Of a stretch of DNA of 64,000 nucleotides, positions 16,083 through 25,058 are shown in pieces. The translations under genes were made by a program, and so were the position numbers. The notes beneath the pieces were generated by a model. The model searched no databases. It was given only the letters and a program-made list of their open reading frames with translations, and was not told where the DNA came from. This DNA comes from JAHEJV01 sp964653555 (GTDB lineage: Bacteria > Myxococcota_A > UBA9160 > SMWR01): positions 1-64,000 of the forward strand of contig CAZZFT010000003.1 in NCBI GenBank assembly GCA_964653555.1, in the 5' to 3' direction. Within the stretch, counting starts at the first letter, position 1, and each line of letters starts with the position of its first letter.

Positions 16083-17692
16083 GGCTGCTCTCCGCCGTCG
16101 CGCAGCACGGTCTTGCGGATCTTCCCCATTGCGTTGCGCGGAAACTCGCGGACGAAGCGGAACTCCGACGGGACCTTGTAACGCGCCAGGTGCTCGGCAC
16201 AGTGGGCGCGCAGGGCCTCCGCGTCGACGGAGATCCCGGGCTCGCTCTGCACGTAGGCGACCACGCGTTCGCCGAGGCGCGGGTCGGGAACGCCGATCAC
16301 GGCGCAGGCGATGACCCGCTCGTGGGCGTGCAGCACCCGCTCGATCTCGGCCGGGTAGACGTTCGCGCCGCCGCGCAGGATCAGCTCCTTGCGGCGACCG
16401 CGCAGACGGAGATCGCCCTCCCCGTCGAGGGCGCCGAGATCGCCGGTCCGCAGCAGCCCCCCGCGCAGCGCCTCCCGCGACGCCTCGGGCTGGTTCCAGT
16501 AGCCGAGGAAGGGCGTGTACCAGCCGGCGAAGGGCCCCTCGCTGGCGGGGCCGACGCACACTTCACCGACCTCATCCGTCCCCACCGGGCGGTCCTGCTC
16601 GTCGCGGATGTGGATCGCCACCTGGGGACAGGCGCGGCCGCAGCCCTCGGCCCGGTAGGGATCCCCGGCCCGTGTTCGCGTCACCGCGGTCGGCGCCTCG
16701 GTGAGCCCGTAGCCGATCTGCACCTCCGTGCCGAAGCGCTCGCGATACAGCAGGCGGAAGGCCTCGGGGCAGTCGGCACCACCGACCTCGGGGCGGCGCA
16801 GCGTCGCCAGGTCGGCGGGCTTCACGTCCGGGTGCGTGAGCAGGTCGTGCAGCACGGTGGGGACGGCCGCGAAGTGTCCGATCCGCTCGCTGCGTACCCA
16901 CTCGGCGATCCCCAGGGCGTCGATCCGGTCCATCGCCACGCACGCGCTCCCGCACTGGAACGCCACCAGGGGCCCGAGCACCACCAGGTTCAAGATGGTG
17001 AGGGGCAGCACCACGCCCTGGGCCACCTCGGGCCCGTAGGTTCCCGCGCGCTGGGCGACCGCCCCGGGCAGCAGCAGGTTGTGCTGGCTGTGCACGGCGC
17101 CCTTGGGAAAACCGGTGGTGCCGCTCGTGTAGGCGATCGCGGCGGGCGCGAAGGGATCGATCGGGTTGCCGCGCAGCGGCGCCGGCGACGCGGCGCGGAG
17201 CGCGCGGGCGAAGTCGCTGTCGGGATCTCCGGGATCCGCGCCGAAGATCGCGACGAGCTCGGGCAGCTCGGCGCGACGGGGCTCGAGCTGCCCCCGCGCG
17301 TCGCGGTCGGCGAGCAGCAGGCGCGCCCCGCAGTCGCGCAGCAGGTAGGCCTTCTCGGGCGGCGCCAGGGCGCGATTGACGCCCACCCAGATCGCCCCCA
17401 GACGCATCGCGCCGAGGAAGGCCACGACGATCTCCGTGTCGTTGGGGAGCGAGACGGCGATCCGGTCCCCGGGAGCGACGCCGGCGTCGGCAAAGCACCG
17501 GGCCGCGCGGTTCGCAGCCTCGTCGAGCTCCGCATAGCGGTAGCGCGCGTGGCGACCGACCAGCGCCTCGCGATCCGGCTCCTCCCGCAGCGTCGCCTCC
17601 AGCACCTCGGCGATCGTCTGGGGGCCGCCCGGGATCTCTGGACGCCGCGGCGACGGGACGAGCCCGTGGCGGCCGAGATCGAGCTCGTTCAC
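16079..17692 (-). CDS. AMP-forming acyl-CoA synthetase/ligase
   Basis: 537 residues. Activates a carboxylic acid through acyl-AMP to acyl-CoA. Seen: P-loop YTSGTTGFPKGAVHS (about 188-202), GYGLTEAPTAV (about 325), LLRTGDLGALDGEGDL (about 410), the hinge region RGRRKELILRGG, and catalytic Lys motif NAMGKIRKTVLRD at the C-terminus. Start placed at GTG 17692, with AGGAGG 4 nt upstream; TTG 17695 is also possible. The SDR gene upstream ends 10 bp before the start. Substrate group not readable from motifs; neighbours suggest a cyclic or branched acid. Confidence 0.94.
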   Translation of the reverse strand: MNELDLGRHGLVPSPRRPEIPGGPQTIAEVLEATLREEPDREALVGRHARYRYAELDEAANRAARCFADAGVAPGDRIAVSLPNDTEIVVAFLGAMRLGAIWVGVNRALAPPEKAYLLRDCGARLLLADRDARGQLEPRRAELPELVAIFGADPGDPDSDFARALRAASPAPLRGNPIDPFAPAAIAYTSGTTGFPKGAVHSQHNLLLPGAVAQRAGTYGPEVAQGVVLPLTILNLVVLGPLVAFQCGSACVAMDRIDALGIAEWVRSERIGHFAAVPTVLHDLLTHPDVKPADLATLRRPEVGGADCPEAFRLLYRERFGTEVQIGYGLTEAPTAVTRTRAGDPYRAEGCGRACPQVAIHIRDEQDRPVGTDEVGEVCVGPASEGPFAGWYTPFLGYWNQPEASREALRGGLLRTGDLGALDGEGDLRLRGRRKELILRGGANVYPAEIERVLHAHERVIACAVIGVPDPRLGERVVAYVQSEPGISVDAEALRAHCAEHLARYKVPSEFRFVREFPRNAMGKIRKTVLRDGGEQP

Positions 17693-17701
17693 CAAGCCTC
17701 C

Positions 17702-18472
17702 TCAGGGCCGCATGTACCAGCCACCGCTCACGTTCAGCGCCTCGCCGGTGATGAAGCCGGCGCGGCGCTCGGAGGCGAGGAAGGCGATCGCCTCGACGAC
17801 GTCCTGGCTGGTTCCGTAGCGCCGCAGCGGCGTGTCCTGCTTCAGGGCCGCGAACTGCGACTCGAACTTCTGGACGAAGCGGGAGTCGATCAGCCCCGGC
17901 GCCACCGCGTTGCAGCGGATGCCGTGGGGGCCGAGCTCGTGGGCGACGTTTCGCATCAGCGAGAAGAGCGCCGCCTTCGCCACCGAGTAGGCGGGCTCGC
18001 CACGCTCCTCGTTCGGATTGCCGATCCAGCCGGCGACCGAGGAGATGTAGACGATGTTGCCGCGCCGGCGCTGGACCATGCCGGGCAGCACCTTGTGGGT
18101 CAGGTAGAAGTTGGCGTTCAGGCTCACGTCGAGGGTGCGGTCCCAGTCGGCGGGGTCGTAGTCGACCATGTGCCCGAGCTTGTTCTCGGCCGCGTTGCAC
18201 ACCAGCACGTCGACGCCGCCGAGCTCGTCGTCGGCCGCCGCGATCATGCGGTCGACGGCGGCACGGTCGGCGATGTCGAGATGGAAGTCGAGCACGCGCG
18301 CGCCCGTCTCGTCGCGGATCCGCCCGGCCCAGCGCCCGTTGCGGGCCGCGTGCACGTCGCAGATCACGACGTTCGCGCCCTCCTGGGCGAAGCGCAGCGC
18401 CGTCGGACCGCCGATGCAGTCTCCCCCGCCCCCGGTCACCAGGACCGACTGTCCTTCGAACTCCCGCTCCAC
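17702..18472 (-). CDS. SDR-family oxidoreductase with atypical glycine motif
   Basis: 256 residues. Classical SDR layout with NAA (VLVCNAAEN), SSVAG, catalytic YSVAK and GFITGEALNVSGGW. The dinucleotide loop reads VTGGGGDCIGGPTA instead of TGxxxGIG, a variation that usually keeps cofactor binding but is uncommon. GTG start 18472 lies 12 bp after the amidohydrolase gene. Probably part of one transcript running 24955 to 13684. Confidence 0.9.
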   Translation of the reverse strand: MEREFEGQSVLVTGGGGDCIGGPTALRFAQEGANVVICDVHAARNGRWAGRIRDETGARVLDFHLDIADRAAVDRMIAAADDELGGVDVLVCNAAENKLGHMVDYDPADWDRTLDVSLNANFYLTHKVLPGMVQRRRGNIVYISSVAGWIGNPNEERGEPAYSVAKAALFSLMRNVAHELGPHGIRCNAVAPGLIDSRFVQKFESQFAALKQDTPLRRYGTSQDVVEAIAFLASERRAGFITGEALNVSGGWYMRP

Positions 18473-18484
18473 GGGCCCCTCCCC

Positions 18485-19678
18485 TCAGTCCGCCGAAACG
18501 AGCCGGCGTCCGTTGTCGCGCAGCACCATGCGAAGCTGGTCCTCCGGCAGCCGCCCCTCGAGCTGGGAGGGGAAGCGCTCGGGATTCTCGAGCCCCTCCG
18601 GGTGCGGGTAGTCGGAGCCGAACACGACCTGGCTCGCCCCGAGCAGATCCACCAACGCCACGTGGTCTTCCTCGTGATAGGGATTGACGAAGACGTGGCG
18701 CTTGAAGATCTCGCTGGGGAGCCCGGGCGGGCGCCCTCCCGGCCAGGGACCGTTGCGTCCCATGCCCTTCATCTTGTCCATCGCCTTCATCAGGTAGGGC
18801 ACCCACAGGCTGCCGTTCTCGACCGAGAAGACCTTCACCTTCGGGTAGCGCCCGAAGAAGTTGTGGTAGATGAGCGACGAGATCGTGTCCATGATCGGCC
18901 GATCGCCGTAGAAGTTCGTCCACTGGAACGCGGACTGGCTGTGCGAAGAGGGCCGGGGCTGCTCGCCCCAGTGGACACTGAACAGCTCGTTGTAGCCCGA
19001 CTCTCCCACGTGAAAGGCGACGGTGACCCCGGCCTCGTTCGCGCGCGACCAGAAGGCGTCGAACACGGGGTGGCCCGGCGCCTGGCCGCCGACGGGCCCG
19101 GGAAGCATCGCGACCATGCGGGCGCCCCGCTCCAGCACCCACTCCAGCTCCTTCACGGCCGCGTCCACGTCGCGCAGCGAGATCATCGCCGGGGTGTAGA
19201 TGCGCCCGTCGCGGGCGAGCCCCCACTCGTCGTCGAGCCATCGGTTGAAGGCGCGGTAGTTGGCGTAGAGCGCCCCCACGTCGTCCTTGAGCATCGGCTC
19301 GAGGCACACGCCCAGGGTGGGGAAGAGGATGCACGACTCGATGCCGCGTGCGTCCATGAACGCGACCCGCGCGCTGCGGTCGCGGGCCTCGGGCCGGATC
19401 GGCTCGACCACCCCCGAGTCCTCGGGGATCTCCTTGGTCAGCGTGCGCAGGAACTCGCGCAGCGACCCCGGGCGCATCGCCGTGTCGAAGTTGAAGTCGG
19501 TGTCGTCGAGGAAGTTGAAACGACGGTCTCCGATGTAGATGCGGTCCTTGCCGTTCTCGTCCTTGCGCGCCTGGACGGCGAGGTCCCGGTAGCCGGGCTC
19601 GATGTAGCGGGTGAAGGCGTCCCGGCCCTCGTAGTAGTGGTTGTCGGCGTCGAACAGGCCATAGCTCAGCTTCGACAT
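18485..19678 (-). CDS. Amidohydrolase-2 family metal-dependent hydrolase/decarboxylase
   Basis: 397 residues, PF04909-type TIM barrel. N-terminal LFDADNHYYE is the metal-binding strand 1 (here DxNH rather than HxH), with AFHVGESG in mid-protein (His ligand, near 215) and GSDYPHPEGLE (about 358) carrying the late Asp and DYPHP signature. Members include 2-hydroxymuconic-semialdehyde-type and acyclic ring-cleavage hydrolases and ACMSD/OHCU-type decarboxylases. Two more paralogues sit at 35423 and 58856. Start ATG 19678, 10 bp downstream of the alpha/beta-hydrolase gene. Confidence 0.92.
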   Translation of the reverse strand: MSKLSYGLFDADNHYYEGRDAFTRYIEPGYRDLAVQARKDENGKDRIYIGDRRFNFLDDTDFNFDTAMRPGSLREFLRTLTKEIPEDSGVVEPIRPEARDRSARVAFMDARGIESCILFPTLGVCLEPMLKDDVGALYANYRAFNRWLDDEWGLARDGRIYTPAMISLRDVDAAVKELEWVLERGARMVAMLPGPVGGQAPGHPVFDAFWSRANEAGVTVAFHVGESGYNELFSVHWGEQPRPSSHSQSAFQWTNFYGDRPIMDTISSLIYHNFFGRYPKVKVFSVENGSLWVPYLMKAMDKMKGMGRNGPWPGGRPPGLPSEIFKRHVFVNPYHEEDHVALVDLLGASQVVFGSDYPHPEGLENPERFPSQLEGRLPEDQLRMVLRDNGRRLVSAD

Positions 19679-19688
19679 CGCGCACTCC

Positions 19689-20474
19689 TCATCGCGCGTG
19701 CTTCTCGAGGAAGTCGCGCAGCGCCCGATTCACCGGCTCGGGATGGGTGAGATTGGGGGCGTGGGCCGCGCCCGGAACCACGACCAGCCCCTGGCAGGCG
19801 GGCAGCTCGTCACGCAGTCCCTCGGCGACCGAGAGGTCGAAGGCCACGTCGCGATCGCCGTGGATCACCAGGGACGGGCACGCGATCTCCTTCACGCGCG
19901 CAAAGATCTCGTCGCGACCCAGCACCGTATTCCAGGGCTCGTTCCACTGCGAGGGCGCCCGGCTCTGCCACTTCGCAATCCAGGTCGACGCGTCGTAGGC
20001 CGCGCCGAACACCAGCTCGGCCATGCCCGTGGCGGTCTCGCCGAGGGGCCCGTCCTCGACCCAGGTGCGCTGGGTGGCCCGATAGGCCTCGAGGGTCGCT
20101 GCGTCGAAGGACGCCGCCGCGGTGTCGATCAGCACCAGGGCGCGCACCCGGTCGGGGTGGGCGAGCGCCGCCCGCAGCGCGGTGAAGCCGCCCTGGGACA
20201 TGCCGACGAAGGTGGCCCGGTCGAGGCCCACCCGGTCGAGCAGCGCCACGCAGTCCGCGGCGGAATCCCAGTAGTCGAAGGGGCCGCGGCATTCGCTCAT
20301 CCCGTGACCGCGCGCATCCCAGGTGATGCAGCGGAAGTCGCCACTCAGGGCGCGCACCTGGGCGTCGAACATTCCGTGATCGAGCAGGAACCCGTGGCTG
20401 AACAGAACGGCCGGCCCGCTCCCCCCGGAATCCTCGTAGTAGAGGCGGTTGCCTCGAACCTCGGCGAAGGGCAT
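19689..20474 (-). CDS. Alpha/beta-fold hydrolase (3-oxoadipate enol-lactonase / MhpC-like)
   Basis: 261 residues. Oxyanion HGF (SHGFLLDHG, about 30), nucleophile elbow GMSQGG (about 91-96), acid HGDRD (about 208) and His in PGAAHAPNLTHPE (about 237). Such enzymes cleave enol-lactones, C-C bonds or esters in aromatic and steroid pathways. It abuts the LLM gene directly (0 bp between its ATG and that gene's stop). Precise reaction unknown. Confidence 0.92.
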   Translation of the reverse strand: MPFAEVRGNRLYYEDSGGSGPAVLFSHGFLLDHGMFDAQVRALSGDFRCITWDARGHGMSECRGPFDYWDSAADCVALLDRVGLDRATFVGMSQGGFTALRAALAHPDRVRALVLIDTAAASFDAATLEAYRATQRTWVEDGPLGETATGMAELVFGAAYDASTWIAKWQSRAPSQWNEPWNTVLGRDEIFARVKEIACPSLVIHGDRDVAFDLSVAEGLRDELPACQGLVVVPGAAHAPNLTHPEPVNRALRDFLEKHAR

Positions 20475-21713
20475 CTAGCGGAACTCCGGCATCACCTTGG
20501 TGGCGAAGAGCTCGAGCTGCCGGTCCTGCACGTGACGGGGCGTGCTCCCCTGACAGAAGAAGTTCCAGGACAGCCACTCGAGGTCGCCGTCCGCGTGACA
20601 GCGGACCAGCGGCTCCATCGCTCGTTTGATGTCGTCGACGGTACCGCAGAGCTGGTAGCCCTTCTCGATCATCCGCTTCACCGCCACCTCGTTGCTCGGA
20701 AACTTGAGCGGCCGCTGGTTCGGATCGTCCTCGGGATTCCGGAACAGCTCGAGGAAGCCGAAGTTCCCGAAGTAGTGCTGGTAGGAGTAGCCGGTGGTGT
20801 CGGCGGCCAGCTGGAAGGCCTCTTCGTAGGTGTCTCCGATGCAGATCGCCCGCACGCAGCCGCAGTTCTCGCCGAGGCCGAACTCGAAGCCCTTCTCGCC
20901 GGCGATGCGCCGGTACTCGCGACACATCTCCAGGAACTTCGCCGGGTCCCCCTCCCAGATCCAGGGCAGCCAGCCGTGCTCGGCGCAGTTGACGAGCGAC
21001 GGCATTCCACCGGTGACCGGGATCGAGATCGGCGGGTGGGGCTCCTGGTAGGGCCGCGGACAGACGCCGATCTTGCGGATCACGCCCTCGTCGTCGATCT
21101 CGCCGTCGGCGCCGTAGGTACGCGTGTAGTCCACGGCGGCCCAGCCCTCGATGCCCGTATCGTGGGGATAGGGGACCTGGAAGTACTTGCCGTCGTAGTC
21201 GAAGCAGTCCTTCGTCCAGGCCTGGACGAGGATTTCGACCGCCTCGTCGTAGCGCTCCCGGTTGGCGAGGTCGGCGGCCGAGCGATCGCCCGTGGCGACG
21301 GTGCCGCCCTGCCCCAACACCTGCATCCAGCGCTTCTGGTAGCCGCGCGCGAAGGCGACGCCGACGCGGCCCTGGGTGAGCTGGTCGAGGATCGCCAGAT
21401 CCTCCGCGGCCCGGATCGGGTTGGCGGAGGTCATCACGATCGACATCGGGATGAATCGGATCTGCTTCGTCCGGGCGGCGAAGTCGGCGAAGAGCAGGAT
21501 TGGATTGACCGACAGCTCGTTCCCCTCGGTGTGGAAGTGGTGCTCCGTGGTGGAGAAGGCGTCGATTCCCAGCTGGTCGGCCGTGATCGCGAGATGGCGC
21601 AGCTCCTCGAGCATCATCTGGTAGCGCTCGGTGCTGCGCCCCACCGGACGCAGCCGTTCACGCTCCTCGAGCGTCGCCGGAACCGTGGGCATGGCGAACA
21701 GGTCGATCTTCAT
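20475..21713 (-). CDS. LLM-class flavin-dependent oxidoreductase
   Basis: 412 residues, bacterial luciferase-like TIM barrel using FMN or F420. Seen: TTEHHFHTEG near residue 60 (the E-H-H motif), IRFIPMSIVMTSANPIR, AEDLAILDQLTQGRVGVAFARG (in parts AEDLAILDQLTQGR, GVAFARG) and ISIPVTGG near 235. Length and EHHF suggest the alkanal/limonene-type monooxygenase branch. Start ATG 21713, with GAGGAG a few bases upstream. One of five LLM proteins in the window. Confidence 0.93.
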   Translation of the reverse strand: MKIDLFAMPTVPATLEERERLRPVGRSTERYQMMLEELRHLAITADQLGIDAFSTTEHHFHTEGNELSVNPILLFADFAARTKQIRFIPMSIVMTSANPIRAAEDLAILDQLTQGRVGVAFARGYQKRWMQVLGQGGTVATGDRSAADLANRERYDEAVEILVQAWTKDCFDYDGKYFQVPYPHDTGIEGWAAVDYTRTYGADGEIDDEGVIRKIGVCPRPYQEPHPPISIPVTGGMPSLVNCAEHGWLPWIWEGDPAKFLEMCREYRRIAGEKGFEFGLGENCGCVRAICIGDTYEEAFQLAADTTGYSYQHYFGNFGFLELFRNPEDDPNQRPLKFPSNEVAVKRMIEKGYQLCGTVDDIKRAMEPLVRCHADGDLEWLSWNFFCQGSTPRHVQDRQLELFATKVMPEFR

Positions 21714-21729
21714 CCCGATCTCCTCGTGG

Positions 21730-23001
21730 TCATTGGAAGCGGCTCCGGATCCACTCGCAGATCCGCTGGACGGCCGTCTCCTGGCCGCTGCGGTCCTGCA
21801 TTCCGCCCGGCCCGTAGCCGAGGTGGTCCCCCTTGATGCGGTGGATCTCCTTGTCCGGGGCGGGCGAGGCTTCGTAGATCGCGTCGGTATCGCAGGACAG
21901 GACGGCGTTGTCGCCGAGATAGGCGATCACCAGCGTGGGAATCGCGATCCGGGGCAGCGCGTCGAGCGTCGAGGCGCGCGAGCTGTGGCCCGACCAGGTC
22001 GACAGCCAGGCGCGGGGCGTCTGGTACTTGCCGAAGCCGGCCTCCAGATAGTTGAACAGATCGGGACGCGTCGAGAAGAAGGAGCCGATTGCGCGGTCGC
22101 TCGGGTGGAGCGACGGATCCGTGTAGGCGGGATTGGCCTCGGTCCGGTGGATCGCCATGTAACGGCCCAGCAGACCCCGGCGCAGGCACCACTGCTGCTC
22201 GGCGAAGGGGAGGCTCTCGAAGTCGGGTGCTCCCACCCGCGCGAGGTAGTGGCGCTGCTCCGCCACGAACCCGCGCGCGATCGCGTCGATGCGCGCCACC
22301 CGGGCGAGCTGTCCGGCCCGGTAGCATTCGAGGAAGGACGGGTCGTACTTCGAGGGCTGGGGCAGCGGACGGAACCCGTTCGCCGGATCGTACATGTCGA
22401 GGGCGGGATCGATCGAGAGCGGATCGTTCTCGTCGACCAGCGAGGGATCGATGATCACGTTCATCAGCTTCCCCTCGCCCAGGTGGGTGGCGAGCTGGAC
22501 GATGCCGTCCGCCTCGGGCAGGTCGAAGCCGTTCAGGTCGCAGGCATCGCCCGCGGCGGTGTCGCGCAGACGTCCCGGCGGCGGCGTCGCCGCCTGGGAC
22601 TGGTAGAAGGAGTAGAGGGCGCCTCCGCCGCTGTTGCCGAGCAGGACGACGCGCTCGAAGCCGCGATCGCGCAGGTGCCGGACGCCGGCCGCAACGTCGA
22701 GCAGCAGGCGCTCCTTGATGCAGTTGACGTCGTTGTTGATGAAGCGGCCGGCCTGGCCCCAGGCGGCGACGCCCGCCTCGAGCAGACCCGGCATGGCGTA
22801 GTGACGCTGCATGTCGCCGCGCGGGTGCATCATCATCGCCACGACCCGCTCGCCGCCGCGCCGGTGCAGCAGGCCGTGGGACTCGCCGCCGTCCTCGGCC
22901 ACGAGCGGCACCGGCTCGGGCGAGACGCCGGCGGGAAGCCCGCCGTAGGACCACAGGCTGGGACCGAGCGCGGGGTAGCGGGCGATGGCCGGGATCGTCA
23001 C
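21730..23001 (-). CDS. Large alpha/beta-fold hydrolase
   Basis: 423 residues, larger than single-domain hydrolases, with a long insertion after the nucleophile (about 140-310). Nucleophile elbow LLGNSGGGALYSF (Ser near 122), late Asp LGDNAVLS region (about 366) and catalytic His in KGDHLGYGPGG (about 395). No signal peptide. Adjacent (3 bp) to the homogentisate-dioxygenase-like gene, so it may process that enzyme's product or a conjugate of its substrate. Family not assigned further. Confidence 0.85.
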   Translation of the reverse strand: MTIPAIARYPALGPSLWSYGGLPAGVSPEPVPLVAEDGGESHGLLHRRGGERVVAMMMHPRGDMQRHYAMPGLLEAGVAAWGQAGRFINNDVNCIKERLLLDVAAGVRHLRDRGFERVVLLGNSGGGALYSFYQSQAATPPPGRLRDTAAGDACDLNGFDLPEADGIVQLATHLGEGKLMNVIIDPSLVDENDPLSIDPALDMYDPANGFRPLPQPSKYDPSFLECYRAGQLARVARIDAIARGFVAEQRHYLARVGAPDFESLPFAEQQWCLRRGLLGRYMAIHRTEANPAYTDPSLHPSDRAIGSFFSTRPDLFNYLEAGFGKYQTPRAWLSTWSGHSSRASTLDALPRIAIPTLVIAYLGDNAVLSCDTDAIYEASPAPDKEIHRIKGDHLGYGPGGMQDRSGQETAVQRICEWIRSRFQ

Positions 23002-23004
23002 GGC

Positions 23005-24132
23005 TCAGTCTCCCTTTCCCTCGGTGAGCTGCACGTGGGCGCGCAGGGCGGCCCGCGCGGCGGGCGTCATCTTCAGCGGCTGCACCGCGTCGATGTTCAC
23101 CGCCTGGATGTCGTTGATGCCGACCTCGACCCAGTGCTCGTCCGCCAGGGTGCGGAGCGTCTCGCCGGGGCCGTGCACGGCACCGCGCGGGTGCCACATG
23201 ATCGAGGTCCCCTCCATCGGGATGCCGTCGACGTTGCCCGCGTGCAGGAAGCCGATCTCGTCGTAGTCGACGTTGCGGTGGTAGTAGGGGAGCCGGGGCG
23301 CCTCGCGGTCGCGCTGGAAGGGATGCGGCACGAAGTTGCACAGGATCCAGCCCGGCGCGCGGAACAGCGCGAAGGCGGTCGGGGGGACGTGGTTGCGGTC
23401 GGCGCTGATCGGACGGAAGTCGGTGTTGTGGAAGCGGAAGGGGAACAGGTCGCCCTTCCAGCCCACTACGTCGATCGGATGGGTGTCGAAGAAGAAGGCG
23501 GTCAGCTCGCCGCCGCGCTGCACGCGCAGCTCGTACTCCTCGCCGGCGGCCGCCGACAGGGCCTTCGGCTCGGGCACTTCGATCACGTCCGGATCGAAGG
23601 GGTTGTGGCGCCCGAGCAGCGTGTGCTCGGCGAAGTCGATCTCGCCGCGCGACTCGATGTGGAGCAGATAGTTGTCCGTCGTGCGCGGCACGATGCGCTG
23701 GGTGATCCCCTTCGGAACCACGAGGTAATCGCCGGGCCGGAAGTCGAGGGGACCGAACTCGGTCTCCAGCGTCCCCTCCCCGCGGTGCACGAACCACATC
23801 TCGTCGGCGTCGGCGTTGCGGAAGTAGAAGGGCAGCGGCTCGCGCCGCTGGCTCACCGAGACGACGAGATCCTCGTTGTGCCACAGGACGGCGCGCTCCG
23901 CGCGCGCGTCCTCGGCGTCGGGCGCCCTCACCTGCTCGCCGTCGACGTCGCCGGGGGCGTAGTGGCCTTCGACCCGGACCCAGCGGGTGGGCTCGTTGAC
24001 GCGGTACACCTCGGCGACGCGACCCTGGAAGCCGCCGCGGCCGATCTCCTCCTCCTTCAGCCCCTTCGGAACCCGGATGTGGGCCTGCCGGGGGAACTGA
24101 CCCTTGGCGCGGTGGATCCAGGAGTTCTTCAT
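23005..24132 (-). CDS. Homogentisate 1,2-dioxygenase-like cupin
   Basis: 375 residues, shorter than classical HmgA (about 430). Homogentisate dioxygenase opens the ring of homogentisate to maleylacetoacetate with a His-His-Glu iron. Seen: DEMWFVHRGEGTLETEFG (first cupin, about 131-148), then the second cupin with YYHRNVDYDEIGFLHAG and MWHPRGAVHGPGET (about 300-345), which hold the His/Glu/His candidates and match the HmgA pattern. No maleylacetoacetate isomerase or fumarylacetoacetase is nearby, so a gentisate- or other hydroquinone-type substrate is possible. Start ATG 24132, nine bases after GGAGG. Confidence 0.85.
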   Translation of the reverse strand: MKNSWIHRAKGQFPRQAHIRVPKGLKEEEIGRGGFQGRVAEVYRVNEPTRWVRVEGHYAPGDVDGEQVRAPDAEDARAERAVLWHNEDLVVSVSQRREPLPFYFRNADADEMWFVHRGEGTLETEFGPLDFRPGDYLVVPKGITQRIVPRTTDNYLLHIESRGEIDFAEHTLLGRHNPFDPDVIEVPEPKALSAAAGEEYELRVQRGGELTAFFFDTHPIDVVGWKGDLFPFRFHNTDFRPISADRNHVPPTAFALFRAPGWILCNFVPHPFQRDREAPRLPYYHRNVDYDEIGFLHAGNVDGIPMEGTSIMWHPRGAVHGPGETLRTLADEHWVEVGINDIQAVNIDAVQPLKMTPAARAALRAHVQLTEGKGD

Positions 24133-24163
24133 GCGCATCGTCCTCCGGCGAGTGGCGTCGCCC

Positions 24164-24955
24164 TCACTCGAACTTCGGAGAGGCCGACTTCGCGGCGATG
24201 CCGCAGTCGGCGACGAAGTTCGCTCCCGATACGTAGGACGCCTCGTCCGAGGCGAGGAACAGCGCCACGGCGGCCATCTCCTCGGGCTTGCCGAGGCGGC
24301 CGAAGGGGATCTGCTTGTAGTAGCGGTCGAGCGACCCTTCGTTGCCCGGCATCTGGTCGACGAAGGCGAGCAGCGGGGGCGTGGCGATCGGCCCCGGACA
24401 GATCGCGTTGATCCGGATCCCGTACTCGGCGTTCTCGATCGCCGCCGTCTCGGTGAGGCTGAGCACCGCGCGCTTCGCGGCCGAGTAGGGGGCCAGGGTG
24501 ATCTCCGAGCGCACGCCGGCGCCCGAGGACACGTTGATGATCGAGCCGCTGCGCTGGGCGCGCATCGGCACCAGCGCCGCGCGGATCGCATAGAAGGTCC
24601 CGTCGAGGGTGACGCTGAAGTTGCTGCGCCACTCCTCGTCGGTGAGGGCGTCCAGCGTGCCGATCGTCATGAAGAACGCGCAGTTCATCAGCACGTCGAG
24701 GCGCCCGTAGCGGGAGACCGCCTCCTGGATCAGGGTGTCCACCTGGGCCGAATCGGAGACGTCGGCGGGGAACGCGACGCCCACGCCCCCGGCGGCCTCG
24801 ATCTCCTTCGCGACCACGCCGGCGGCGTCGCCGTTGAGGTCGTTCACCACCACCTTCGCGCCCTCGGCGGCGAAGCGCAGGGCCGAGGCCCGTCCAATGC
24901 CCGAGCCGCCTCCCGTGACCACGGCGACCTTGCCTGCGATGCGACCCTGGCTCAT
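24164..24955 (-). CDS. SDR-family oxidoreductase
   Basis: 263 residues. TGGGSGIGRA (about 15-24), MNCA in place of the usual NNAG, SSGAG with catalytic YSAAK (about 160-164), and SYVSGANFVADCG. Start ATG 24955. First gene of the minus-strand block, 53 bp downstream of a good copy of the repeated promoter/operator element (25008-25023, same strand). Confidence 0.92.
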   Translation of the reverse strand: MSQGRIAGKVAVVTGGGSGIGRASALRFAAEGAKVVVNDLNGDAAGVVAKEIEAAGGVGVAFPADVSDSAQVDTLIQEAVSRYGRLDVLMNCAFFMTIGTLDALTDEEWRSNFSVTLDGTFYAIRAALVPMRAQRSGSIINVSSGAGVRSEITLAPYSAAKRAVLSLTETAAIENAEYGIRINAICPGPIATPPLLAFVDQMPGNEGSLDRYYKQIPFGRLGKPEEMAAVALFLASDEASYVSGANFVADCGIAAKSASPKFE

Positions 24956-25007
24956 CGGCTCCCCTCCCCTGCCGGGGCTGTCGCGCCGCGCGCCCCGGGG
25001 TGCCTCC

Positions 25008-25023
25008 CTGACAATTCTATCAA
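25008..25023 (-). promoter_or_regulatory. Repeated 16-bp element, TTGATAGAATTGTCAG
   Basis: On the minus strand it reads TTGATAGAATTGTCAG: extended -10-like TGATAGAAT inside a YTGA-N8-TCAG frame. It lies between the Rieske gene end and the SDR start, oriented towards the SDR. Confidence 0.65.
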
Positions 25024-25058
25024 CACAGTCGCATCATACGCCCGGGAGCGCCGCGAGT

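Noticed and set aside
15629..19750. 1373-codon plus-strand open frame
   Set aside because: Antisense to the metallophosphoesterase, ligase, SDR and amidohydrolase, all of which have clear motifs; an artefact of high GC at third positions.
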